A stretch of 5,435 bases of DNA from the NCBI GenBank assembly GCA_014378125.1, contig JACMOG010000216.1, forward strand, positions 1-5,435, written 5' to 3'. Within the stretch, counting starts at the first letter, position 1. Each line of letters starts with the position of its first letter. The position numbers and the translations under genes are program-made. Of this stretch, positions 1-4,976 are shown one piece after another. The notes beneath the pieces are model-generated. The model saw only the letters and a program-made list of their open reading frames with translations. It had not been told where the DNA came from and searched no databases. This DNA comes from Vitreoscilla sp. GTDB taxonomy: Bacteria; Pseudomonadota; Gammaproteobacteria; Burkholderiales; Burkholderiaceae.

Positions 1-1
1 G

Positions 2-232
2 CTCGGCAGCCGCAACATCACGGTCAACTGCGTCGCGCCCGGTTTCATCGAGACCGACATGACCGACGTGCTGCCCGAGGCGCAGAAGGCCGCGCTGATG
101 CAACAGATCCCGCTCAATCGCCTCGGCAAGCCCGAGGAGATCGCGCAGGCGGTGGCGTTCCTGGCCTCTCGCGAGGCCGGCTACATCACCGGTACCGAAC
201 TGCACGTCAACGGCGGCATGTACATGAATTGA
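2..232 (+). CDS. fabG: 3-oxoacyl-ACP reductase FabG, C-terminal part (5' end outside window)
   Basis: This is the last 76 codons of the NADPH-dependent reductase that converts 3-ketoacyl-ACP to 3-hydroxyacyl-ACP in cytosolic type II fatty acid synthesis. The reading frame starts at base 2 and ends at TGA 230-232. Recognisable short-chain dehydrogenase (SDR) features are the segment [16 protein letters not shown], which follows the last core strand, then [20 protein letters not shown], and the terminal [16 protein letters not shown]. That ending is typical of FabG and closes the SDR fold at the tetramer interface. The catalytic Tyr-x-x-x-Lys and the nucleotide-binding glycines lie upstream of the window and cannot be checked. 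The SDR family is large, so the FabG assignment rests on this C-terminus plus acpP and fabF immediately downstream, the usual fab cluster order. Confidence 0.93.
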   Translation, partial: LGSRNITVNCVAPGFIETDMTDVLPEAQKAALMQQIPLNRLGKPEEIAQAVAFLASREAGYITGTELHVNGGMYMN

Positions 233-246
233 GCGGATTGCCGTAT

Positions 247-269
247 CGGCCGCAAGGCCGGCGCGGCCG
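247..269 (+). other. Inverted repeat / hairpin in the fabG-acpP spacer
   Basis: CGGCCGC (247-253) and GCGGCCG (263-269) are perfect inverted repeats of 7 bases around a 9-base loop. The stem is entirely G/C. No T-run follows directly; the nearest is TTTTT at 301-305, 31 bases later, so it is not a standard intrinsic terminator. It could be a weak transcription pause, an RNA-processing or stabilising element in front of the highly expressed acpP, or chance in GC-rich DNA. Confidence 0.4.
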
Positions 270-287
270 TCTGGTTATCTGGGCAAG

Positions 288-293
288 TAGAAT
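288..293 (+). promoter_or_regulatory. Possible -10 element of an acpP promoter
   Basis: TAGAAT matches the sigma-70 -10 consensus TATAAT at five of six positions and stands out in a GC-rich spacer. It lies 37 bases before the acpP start, which would give an mRNA leader of about 30 bases. No convincing -35 element lies 16-18 bases upstream (that stretch is GGCCGT-like) and there is no extended TG motif. A separate acpP promoter is plausible because cells need far more ACP than FabG, but the evidence here is a single hexamer. Confidence 0.3.
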
Positions 294-318
294 CCGCCCG
301 TTTTTACGCAAACCTCCC

Positions 319-325
319 GGAGGAG
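319..325 (+). promoter_or_regulatory. Strong ribosome binding site of acpP
   Basis: GGAGGAG is a near-ideal Shine-Dalgarno sequence 4 bases before the ATG at 330, or 6 bases counted from GGAGG. It is the strongest in the window, fitting the high abundance expected of acyl carrier protein. Its GAGG can pair with CCTC at 313-316 across a 3-base loop, a small stem that might slightly mask it. Confidence 0.8.
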
Positions 326-329
326 TGTC

Positions 330-569
330 ATGAGCGATATCGAAGCACGAGTCAAGAAAATCATTGCCGAACAACTCGGCGTTCCCGAAGCCGACGTGGC
401 CAACGACAAGGCCTTCGTGGCCGACCTGGGCGCAGACTCGCTCGACACGGTCGAACTGGTGATGGCGCTGGAAGACGAGTTCTCCATCGAGATCCCCGAC
501 GAAGAAGCCGAGAAGATCACGACCGTCCAGCTCGCGATCGACTACGCCAAGGGCCACGCCAAGGCTTGA
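330..569 (+). CDS. acpP: Acyl carrier protein AcpP
   Basis: This small acidic cytosolic protein of 79 residues tethers growing acyl chains through a 4'-phosphopantetheine arm and hands them to the Fab enzymes, to acyltransferases and to lipid A synthesis. The attachment site is clear: [15 protein letters not shown], with Ser37 as the expected site modified by holo-ACP synthase. The next stretch, [19 protein letters not shown], carries the acidic recognition helix surface contacted by partner enzymes. Length and the four-helix pattern match the family (usually 77-80 residues). The ATG at 330 is fixed by the GGAGGAG site and by the family N-terminus [18 protein letters not shown]. It lies 97 bases after fabG and 116 bases before fabF. 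Nothing is missing or unusual, and the identification is essentially certain. Confidence 0.98.
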   Translation: MSDIEARVKKIIAEQLGVPEADVANDKAFVADLGADSLDTVELVMALEDEFSIEIPDEEAEKITTVQLAIDYAKGHAKA

Positions 570-578
570 GTCCCCCGC

Positions 579-604
579 GCTCCCCTCGAATTTCCGACGG
601 GAGC
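579..604 (+). other. Hairpin 1 in the acpP-fabF spacer
   Basis: GCTCCC (579-584) pairs with GGGAGC (599-604). Beyond one C/C mismatch, TCG (586-588) can also pair with CGA (595-597), closing a 6-base loop. The structure begins 9 bases after the acpP stop codon. No T-run follows, so it looks more like a 3'-end stabiliser of the acpP message than a terminator. Confidence 0.4.
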
Positions 605-617
605 AGCGAGCGGCAGC

Positions 618-639
618 ACCGGGGCTTCCGAGCCCTGGT
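618..639 (+). other. Hairpin 2 in the acpP-fabF spacer (9-bp stem, TCCG loop)
   Basis: Bases 618-626 pair with 631-639 in nine consecutive pairs, one of them a G-T wobble, around the tetraloop TCCG. UCCG belongs to the unusually stable UNCG tetraloop class, although the closing pair here is U-A rather than the optimal C-G. TTTTT occurs at 652-656, but 12 bases lie between the stem and that run, which is longer than expected for an efficient intrinsic terminator. A partial terminator or processing barrier that lowers fabF relative to acpP is a reasonable inference. Confidence 0.5.
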
Positions 640-657
640 TCGCCGCCGTCGTTTTTG

Positions 658-669
658 GCTCTTCGGAGC
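658..669 (+). other. Hairpin 3 in the acpP-fabF spacer (C-TTCG-G tetraloop)
   Basis: GCTC (658-661) and GAGC (666-669) flank TTCG, giving the C(UUCG)G motif, the classic extra-stable RNA tetraloop. The stem is only 4-5 pairs. It directly follows the TTTTT run and ends two bases before the probable fabF ribosome site GAGAG at 672-676, so it could affect ribosome loading on fabF. Confidence 0.4.
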
Positions 670-685
670 TTGAGAGAATTCTGAA

Positions 686-1930
686 ATGAGTCGTCGTCGC
701 GTCGTCGTCACCGGTCTTGGTCTGGTCTGTCCCGTGGGCAACACGGTGGCAGAGGGCTGGGCCAACATCGTTGCGGGCAAGTCCGGCATCGCCACGGTCA
801 CCAAGTTCGATGCCAGCGCTTTCGCCTGCCACTTCGCGGGCGAGGTCAAGGGCTTCAATGTCGAGGACTACATCCCCGGCAAGGACGCCCGCCACATGGA
901 TACCTTCATCCATTACGGCGTGGCGGCGGCGCTGCAGGCGGTCAAGGACGCCGGCCTCAAGACCGGCGACCAGCTGTCCGAGCAGGAGGGCGACCGCATC
1001 GGCGTGCTGATGGGCGCCGGCATCGGCGGCCTGCCCGAGATCGAGCACACCCAGACCGAGTACGCCACGCGCGGTCCGCGCCGCATCTCGCCGTTCTTCG
1101 TGCCGGCCTCGATCATCAACATGATCTCCGGCCACGTGTCGATCTACTGTGGGTTCCGCGGCCCCAATCTCGGCCTGGTGACGGCTTGCACCACCGGCCT
1201 GCATTCCATCGGCATGGCCGGCCGCATGATCGAATACGGCGACGCCGACGTGATGGTCGCGGGCGGCGCCGAATCCACCGTGTCCCCGCTGGGCATCGGC
1301 GGCTTCGCGTCGGCGCGCGCGCTGTCCACGCGCAACGACGATCCCGCGCGCGCCTCGCGCCCGTGGGAGAAGGATCGCGACGGCTTCGTGCTGGGCGAGG
1401 GCGCCGGCGCGCTGGTTCTGGAGGAGTACGAGCACGCCAAGGCGCGCGGCGCCACCATCTACGCCGAGCTCGCGGGCTTCGGCATGAGCGGCGACGCGTA
1501 CCACATGACCGCGCCCAACGTCGACGGTCCCAACCGCTCGATGCGCGCGGCGCTGGCCAACGCCGGCATGAACGGCGACCAGGTGCAGTACCTCAACGCG
1601 CACGGCACGTCCACGCCGCTGGGCGACCTGAACGAGACCAACGCCATCAAGAAGGCGTTCGGCGACCACGCGAAGAGGCTGGCCGTGAGCTCCACCAAGT
1701 CGATGACGGGCCACCTGCTGGGCGGGGCCGGCGGCATCGAATCGGTGTTCACCGTGCTGTCCCTGCGCGACCAGGTGGCGCCCCCCACCATCAACCTGTC
1801 CAACCCCGATCCCGAGTGCGATCTCGACTACGTGCCCAACACGGCGCGCGAGATGAAGATCGATGTCGCGGTGAAGAACAACTTCGGCTTCGGCGGAACG
1901 AACGGAACCCTGGTGTTCCGCAAGATCTGA
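686..1930 (+). CDS. fabF: 3-oxoacyl-ACP synthase II (FabF, KAS II)
   Basis: This cytosolic condensing enzyme extends acyl-ACP with malonyl-ACP by decarboxylative Claisen condensation. In well-studied bacteria it also controls the C16:1 to C18:1 step that adjusts membrane fluidity to temperature. It has 414 residues, the normal length, with a thiolase fold in two halves. The catalytic set is intact: Cys168 in [10 protein letters not shown], His306 in [12 protein letters not shown] and His343 in [16 protein letters not shown], with Lys338 nearby. The gatekeeper Phe402 sits in [14 protein letters not shown]. Cys-His-His separates KAS I/II from KAS III (Cys-His-Asn). FabF rather than FabB is favoured by the N-terminus [19 protein letters not shown] and the position after acpP. 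The ATG at 686 has GAGAG at 672-676, nine bases upstream. The last 12 codons include two GGA glycine codons, found nowhere else in the gene, inside a candidate sigma-E promoter. Confidence 0.97.
   Translation: MSRRRVVVTGLGLVCPVGNTVAEGWANIVAGKSGIATVTKFDASAFACHFAGEVKGFNVEDYIPGKDARHMDTFIHYGVAAALQAVKDAGLKTGDQLSEQEGDRIGVLMGAGIGGLPEIEHTQTEYATRGPRRISPFFVPASIINMISGHVSIYCGFRGPNLGLVTACTTGLHSIGMAGRMIEYGDADVMVAGGAESTVSPLGIGGFASARALSTRNDDPARASRPWEKDRDGFVLGEGAGALVLEEYEHAKARGATIYAELAGFGMSGDAYHMTAPNVDGPNRSMRAALANAGMNGDQVQYLNAHGTSTPLGDLNETNAIKKAFGDHAKRLAVSSTKSMTGHLLGGAGGIESVFTVLSLRDQVAPPTINLSNPDPECDLDYVPNTAREMKIDVAVKNNFGFGGTNGTLVFRKI
1904..1930 (+). promoter_or_regulatory. Candidate sigma-E (RpoE) promoter for the rpoE operon
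   Basis: GGAACC (1904-1909) and TCTGA (1926-1930) are separated by 16 bases. The published sigma-E/AlgU consensus is about GGAACTT, a spacer of 15-17 bases, then TCTGA or TCTAA. The AAC core of the -35 and the whole -10 match; the two final T bases of the -35 are C here. The site ends on the fabF stop codon and would start RNA about 25 bases before the small membrane-protein gene at 1963, so RpoE could drive its own operon, as rpoE does in several proteobacteria. The match is by eye only. Confidence 0.42.
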
Positions 1931-1962
1931 CCGTCACCGACCACGCCCCGTCCCGGCGAGCC

Positions 1963-2475
1963 ATGCGCGCGCCGCCTCCCGTCGAGTTCAAGAGCGCGCT
2001 GGGCCGCGCCTGGCGCGCCGCGCTGTCGCTGCTGGTCGGCGCCTCCGTGGCCGTGCCGCTGGCGTGGGGCCTGCCCTGGCTGGCCGCCCGCCGGGACAGC
2101 CGCCAGCCTGAGGCCTTCTTCGAGGCGCTTGGCGACCCCCTTGTGCAGGCCGCCCTCGCGATTTGGGTGGCTGCCATGGCGGTGGCCGCATTCTGGCTGG
2201 CCAGCAAGCGCGCCGCCGCGGGTGGGCGCACGCTCCGCTGGGATGGCCAGGACTGGGTGCTTTCGGGCGCCGCCCAGGGCCGCCCCGATCAGCGCGGCGA
2301 CGCCGCCCTCATGTTGGACCTCGGGCCGTGGATGCTGGTGCGCTTCACGCCGACGCCGGGATCGGGGTCGCGCCCCACCTGGCTGCCGCTCATCGTCAGC
2401 GGCGACCTGGCGCGCTGGGCCGCATTGCGCGGCGCGCTGTGGAACTGGCGCGCCGGCCACGGGAATGCACGCTGA
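1963..2475 (+). CDS. Small two-helix membrane protein, YgfX-like, first gene of the rpoE operon
   Basis: This 170-residue protein has no assigned function. Residues about 19-41 (AALSLLVGASVAVPLAWGLP region) and 60-80 (LVQAALAIWVAAMAVAAFWL region) are hydrophobic helices forming an inner-membrane hairpin. A soluble tail of about 90 residues follows, with alternating hydrophobic strands: TLRWDGQDWVLSG, LDLGPWMLVRF, TWLPLIV, then the helix DLARWAALRGALWNW. The order (N-terminal helix pair, then L-R-W-x-G-Q-x-W, a basic or hydrophobic strand, W-L, and a closing W-x-x-L-R) resembles the YgfX/CptA family (DUF1434) as I remember it from E. coli. That is a family-level guess and does not imply toxin activity. 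The only usable start is the ATG at 1963, with a weak GGCGAG just before it (1955-1960). It lies 32 bases after fabF, and its stop overlaps the rpoE start by one base, so it is probably co-transcribed and coupled with rpoE. Confidence 0.8.
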   Translation: MRAPPPVEFKSALGRAWRAALSLLVGASVAVPLAWGLPWLAARRDSRQPEAFFEALGDPLVQAALAIWVAAMAVAAFWLASKRAAAGGRTLRWDGQDWVLSGAAQGRPDQRGDAALMLDLGPWMLVRFTPTPGSGSRPTWLPLIVSGDLARWAALRGALWNWRAGHGNAR

Positions 2476-3089
2476 TGGCGATGCTCAATCCCGACCCCGA
2501 CGCGGCCCTGGTCGAGCGCGTCAAGCAAGGCGACGTCCGCGCCTTCGAGATGCTGGTCGTCAAGTACCAGCGCCGAATCGAGCGCCTCATCGGCCGGATG
2601 GTGCGCGACGTCGACCTGGTGGCCGACATCGCCCAGGAGACCTTCATCCGCGCCTACCGCGCGCTGCCGCAGTTCCGCGCCGAGAGCGCGTTCTACACCT
2701 GGCTCTACCGCATCGCCGTCAACACCGCCAAGAAGGCGCTGGTCGACATGAAGCGCGATCCCGTCATCACCCACACGGCATTGCGGGGCGGGGATGACGA
2801 CGATGAAACTTACCGCGGCGGAATGGAACCAACCGACGGCGAGACGCCCGAGGCCCTGCTCGCCAGCAAGGAAATCGCCGCGACGGTCAACTCGGCGATT
2901 GCCGCCTTGTCGGAAGATCTGCGCCAGGCAATCACCCTGCGCGAGATCGAAGGACTCAGCTACGAAGAGATTTCGGACGTGATGAACTGCCCCATCGGAA
3001 CCGTGCGCTCGCGCATCTTCCGCGCCCGCGAAGCGATTGCCGTGAAGCTGCGACCGCTGCTCGATACACGCGACGGCAACCGTTGGTAA
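2475..3089 (+). CDS. rpoE: RNA polymerase sigma factor RpoE (sigma-E / AlgU type, ECF family)
   Basis: This ECF sigma factor directs RNA polymerase to envelope-stress promoters and is normally held at the inner membrane by RseA. It has 204 residues. Region 2 spans about 22-93: DLVADIAQETFIRAYRALPQFR is the core-binding part, and SAFYTWLYRIAVNTAKKAL reads the -10 element. Region 4 spans about 133-190, with the helix-turn-helix LSYEEISDVMNCPIGTVRSR that reads the -35. Region 3 is absent, as in all ECF sigmas. The linker, about residues 95-128, contains a DDDDE run and is longer than the E. coli protein's, which I recall at about 190 residues in total. The ATG at 2475 is chosen because GGGA at 2461-2464 is 10 bases upstream and it overlaps the preceding stop as TGATG; ATG 2481 is an alternative. 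The anti-sigma genes follow directly. Confidence 0.95.
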   Translation: MAMLNPDPDAALVERVKQGDVRAFEMLVVKYQRRIERLIGRMVRDVDLVADIAQETFIRAYRALPQFRAESAFYTWLYRIAVNTAKKALVDMKRDPVITHTALRGGDDDDETYRGGMEPTDGETPEALLASKEIAATVNSAIAALSEDLRQAITLREIEGLSYEEISDVMNCPIGTVRSRIFRAREAIAVKLRPLLDTRDGNRW

Positions 3090-3163
3090 GCACACACTCG
3101 TCAGTACAAAACCACCCATGAACACCCGACCCCATGCCACCCGGCGAACCGACGACCTGTTGC

Positions 3164-3167
3164 GAGG
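3164..3167 (+). promoter_or_regulatory. Ribosome binding site of rseA
   Basis: GAGG lies 5 bases before the ATG at 3173 and fixes the rseA start. The 83-base spacer after rpoE (3090-3172) is otherwise plain: I see no terminator hairpin and no convincing promoter. rseA is therefore probably read from the rpoE transcript but with its own ribosome entry. Confidence 0.6.
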
Positions 3168-3172
3168 TTTGA

Positions 3173-3835
3173 ATGTCCCTGCCTGATAGCGATCGCCCCT
3201 CTTCCAACGACAGCCGCCGCATCCTGTCGGCGCTGGCCGACGGTGACGCCACCGACAGCGAGGCCGCCCGCGCGTTCCAGGCCTGGCGCGACGATCCCGA
3301 CGCCCGCGCGACGTGGCACGCCTGGCAGCTGATCGGCGACGTGCTGCGCAGCGACGACCTGGCGGCCGAGCCGGCCGCCGACGAAGCCTTCCTGGTGGCG
3401 CTGCGCGCACGCCTGGCCACCGAACCGGTGGTGCTGGCGCCGCAGCCGCGCGCCGACGAGGCGTCGGTCGCGCAGCCGGTGGCGGCCAACGCGTCGGCGC
3501 GTTCGCGCGCTCGCTGGCAGGGCCCGGTGGGGATGGCCGCCGGATTCCTGGCCGTCGTGGGCGTGCTCAACGTCGCGGGCCCGTTCCGGCACGGCGGCAA
3601 CCCGTCGCTGGCCGCCGCGGGCGCATCGGCCCCGGGCCCGCTGCTGGCGTCCACCACCTCGGTCAACAACAGCGGCGTGGTGCTCACCTCGGCGCAGACC
3701 CCGGCCCAGACCAAGGCCGCCGCCGACCAGCTCGCCCCCTACCTCGCCGCGCACCGCCAGTCGGCGATGAGCGGGCCGTTCCAGATGCCCGGCAGCGACC
3801 TGCGCAACGTGTCCCTGGTGCAGCCCGCGCAGTGA
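3173..3835 (+). CDS. rseA: Sigma-E factor negative regulator RseA (MucA-like anti-sigma factor)
   Basis: This single-pass inner-membrane protein binds and inactivates RpoE on the cytoplasmic side; stress-triggered proteolysis releases the sigma factor. It has 220 residues in three parts. Residues about 13-85 form the RseA_N-type sigma-binding domain: SRRILSALADGDATDSEAARA, then WHAWQLIGDVLRSDDLA and FLVALRARLATEP. Next is an Ala/Pro-rich linker (about 86-116) and one membrane helix at about 117-138 (GPVGMAAGFLAVVGVLNVAG). The periplasmic part (139-220) contains QLAPYLAAHRQSAM, similar to the tail of MucA-type proteins. There is no zinc-binding His-x3-Cys-x2-Cys motif, so it is not a ZAS anti-sigma factor. 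I cannot identify DegS or RseP cleavage sites with confidence. The assignment rests on domain layout and position between rpoE and rseB; the stop overlaps the rseB start. Confidence 0.9.
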   Translation: MSLPDSDRPSSNDSRRILSALADGDATDSEAARAFQAWRDDPDARATWHAWQLIGDVLRSDDLAAEPAADEAFLVALRARLATEPVVLAPQPRADEASVAQPVAANASARSRARWQGPVGMAAGFLAVVGVLNVAGPFRHGGNPSLAAAGASAPGPLLASTTSVNNSGVVLTSAQTPAQTKAAADQLAPYLAAHRQSAMSGPFQMPGSDLRNVSLVQPAQ

Positions 3836-4878
3836 TGGGCGCCGCGTTGTCCACGAGCCTGCGCGTGGCCGCGCTGGTGTGCGCCGGCGCGCTGGGCGCG
3901 GGCCAGGCCCGCGCGCAGGCGCAGAAGCCGCCCGCGCCGCCGCAGGCCGCCAGTGGTGCCAGCGCGGCCGACCTGTACGGCTGGCTCGCGCGCATCCGCG
4001 ACGCCGCCGCGCGCAGCAACTACGTCGGCACCTTCCTGGACAGCACCGGCACCAGCGTGGCCAGCTCGCGCGTGGGCCACTTCAACGAGGGCAAGACCAC
4101 GCTGGAGCGCGTCGACGCGCTCGACGGCGAACAGCGCTCGATGCTGCGCATCAACGACGAGGTGCGCACGCTGTGGCCGCGCTACCGCGTGGCGGTCATC
4201 GAGCCGGTCGACCCGCGCGCCTCGTTCCCGGCGCTGGTGAGCGGCAGCGAGAAGCACATCCCCGATTTCTACGAGCTGCACGTGCAGGCGCCCGACCGGG
4301 TGGCCGGCCACGACGCCGACCGCCTGCTGCTGAAGGCGCGCGACGAGAGCCGCTTCGACCACGTGATCTGGGCCGACCACGCCACCGGCCTGTTGTTGCG
4401 CGTGGACGTGCAGCTGGCCGGCCGCACGCTGGAGTCGTCCGGCTTCTCCGACGTCAACATCGGCGTGAAGCCCGATGCCGCGGCCGTCTACGCCGAGCTG
4501 CATCGCGCCGACGGCTACCACGTGGTCCGCCCCGAGGTGCAGCACACGAAGCTGGAGGCCGAAGGCTGGAGCATGCAGGCCGCCCTGCTGCCGGCCGGCT
4601 TCCAGTCGCTGGGCTGCGTGAAGCGCACGATGGACATGCCCGGCGAGACCGCGGTGCAGACCAAGGTGCTGCAGTCGATCTGGTCGGACGGCATCACGCA
4701 CGTGTCGCTGTTCATCGAGCCGTTCCAGCCGCAGCGCCATCTCACCGAGGGATTGACGGTGATCGGGGCCACCCACACGCTCACCCGCCGCGTCAACGAC
4801 ATGTGGCTCACCGCCGTCGGCGACGTGCCGCCCGCCGCGCTCGACCAGTTCATGCGGGCGCTCGAACGCAAATCCTGA
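3835..4878 (+). CDS. rseB: Sigma-E factor regulatory protein RseB (MucB-like)
   Basis: This periplasmic protein binds the RseA periplasmic domain and shields it from site-1 proteolysis; in E. coli it is displaced by off-pathway lipopolysaccharide. It has 347 residues. A Sec signal peptide has the hydrophobic core RVAALVCAGALGAG and probable cleavage after A-R-A (residue 27). The MucB/RseB N-terminal domain is about 46-225, with a LolA-like lipid-binding fold: LARIRDAAARSNYVGTFL, then LRINDEVRTLWP, DFYELHVQAPDRVAGHDADR, and HATGLLLRVDVQ followed by SGFSDVNIG. The C-terminal domain is about 243-345: GWSMQAALLPAGFQSLGC, SIWSDGITHVSLFIEPF and LTRRVNDMWLTAVGDVPP. The ATG at 3835 overlaps the rseA stop in TGATG with no good ribosome site of its own, suggesting translation coupled to rseA, which would keep the two partners balanced. 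Confidence 0.94.
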   Translation: MGAALSTSLRVAALVCAGALGAGQARAQAQKPPAPPQAASGASAADLYGWLARIRDAAARSNYVGTFLDSTGTSVASSRVGHFNEGKTTLERVDALDGEQRSMLRINDEVRTLWPRYRVAVIEPVDPRASFPALVSGSEKHIPDFYELHVQAPDRVAGHDADRLLLKARDESRFDHVIWADHATGLLLRVDVQLAGRTLESSGFSDVNIGVKPDAAAVYAELHRADGYHVVRPEVQHTKLEAEGWSMQAALLPAGFQSLGCVKRTMDMPGETAVQTKVLQSIWSDGITHVSLFIEPFQPQRHLTEGLTVIGATHTLTRRVNDMWLTAVGDVPPAALDQFMRALERKS

Positions 4879-4901
4879 GAATCCCTCGCCGCGCATTCTG
4901 C

Positions 4902-4918
4902 TGCTCGCTTTCCGAGCA
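4902..4918 (+). other. Hairpin in the rseB-mucD spacer
   Basis: TGCTCG (4902-4907) and CGAGCA (4913-4918) form a perfect 6-base stem with a 5-base loop, 24 bases after the rseB stop. No T-run follows, so it is not an intrinsic terminator and read-through into the protease gene is expected. Right after it, 4921-4934 is 14 bases of strict purine-pyrimidine alternation, mostly GC, ending in CATACT (4930-4935). That hexamer is a possible but unsupported -10, since no -35 is visible. Confidence 0.35.
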
Positions 4919-4963
4919 AGGCGCGCGCGCATACTCCACCGTTTCAACCGACTCACCGTCCCC

Positions 4964-4967
4964 GGAG
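4964..4967 (+). promoter_or_regulatory. Ribosome binding site of the mucD-like gene
   Basis: GGAG lies 9 bases before the ATG at 4977. It supports that start, which also gives a complete signal peptide. Confidence 0.55.
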
Positions 4968-4976
4968 CCCTCGTCC

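Noticed and set aside
301..305. TTTTT as an intrinsic terminator after fabG
   Set aside because: The nearest hairpin ends at 269, 31 bases upstream, too far for hairpin-plus-T-run termination.
618..656. Hairpin plus TTTTT as a full intrinsic terminator after acpP
   Set aside because: The gap between stem and T-run is 12 bases and the run is only five T; kept as a structural element rather than called a terminator.
542..1714. Long antisense open frame opposite acpP end and fabF (390 codons)
   Set aside because: It lies wholly opposite fabF, which has an intact catalytic set. Its translation is rich in Arg, Ala, Gly and His with no domain, as expected of a GC-rich shadow frame.
1186..1962. 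N-terminal extension of the small membrane-protein gene back into fabF
   Set aside because: The frame is open, but this stretch translates to Arg/His-rich shadow sequence of fabF; the protein-like part starts at the ATG at 1963.
2441..2475. GGAACTG inside the membrane-protein gene as a sigma-E -35 for rpoE
   Set aside because: No TCTGA-like -10 occurs 15-17 bases downstream; the nearest similar sequence (GCTGA at 2471) is about 23 bases away.
3118..3186. 22-codon open frame before rseA that ends inside the rseA coding region
   Set aside because: It has no ribosome site and no recognisable peptide, and GAGG 3164-3167 serves the rseA start directly. A leader-peptide role cannot be excluded but has no support.
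2289..3410. Antisense open frame opposite rpoE and rseA (373 codons)
   Set aside because: It overlaps two well-supported genes and shows no family resemblance or plausible ribosome site.
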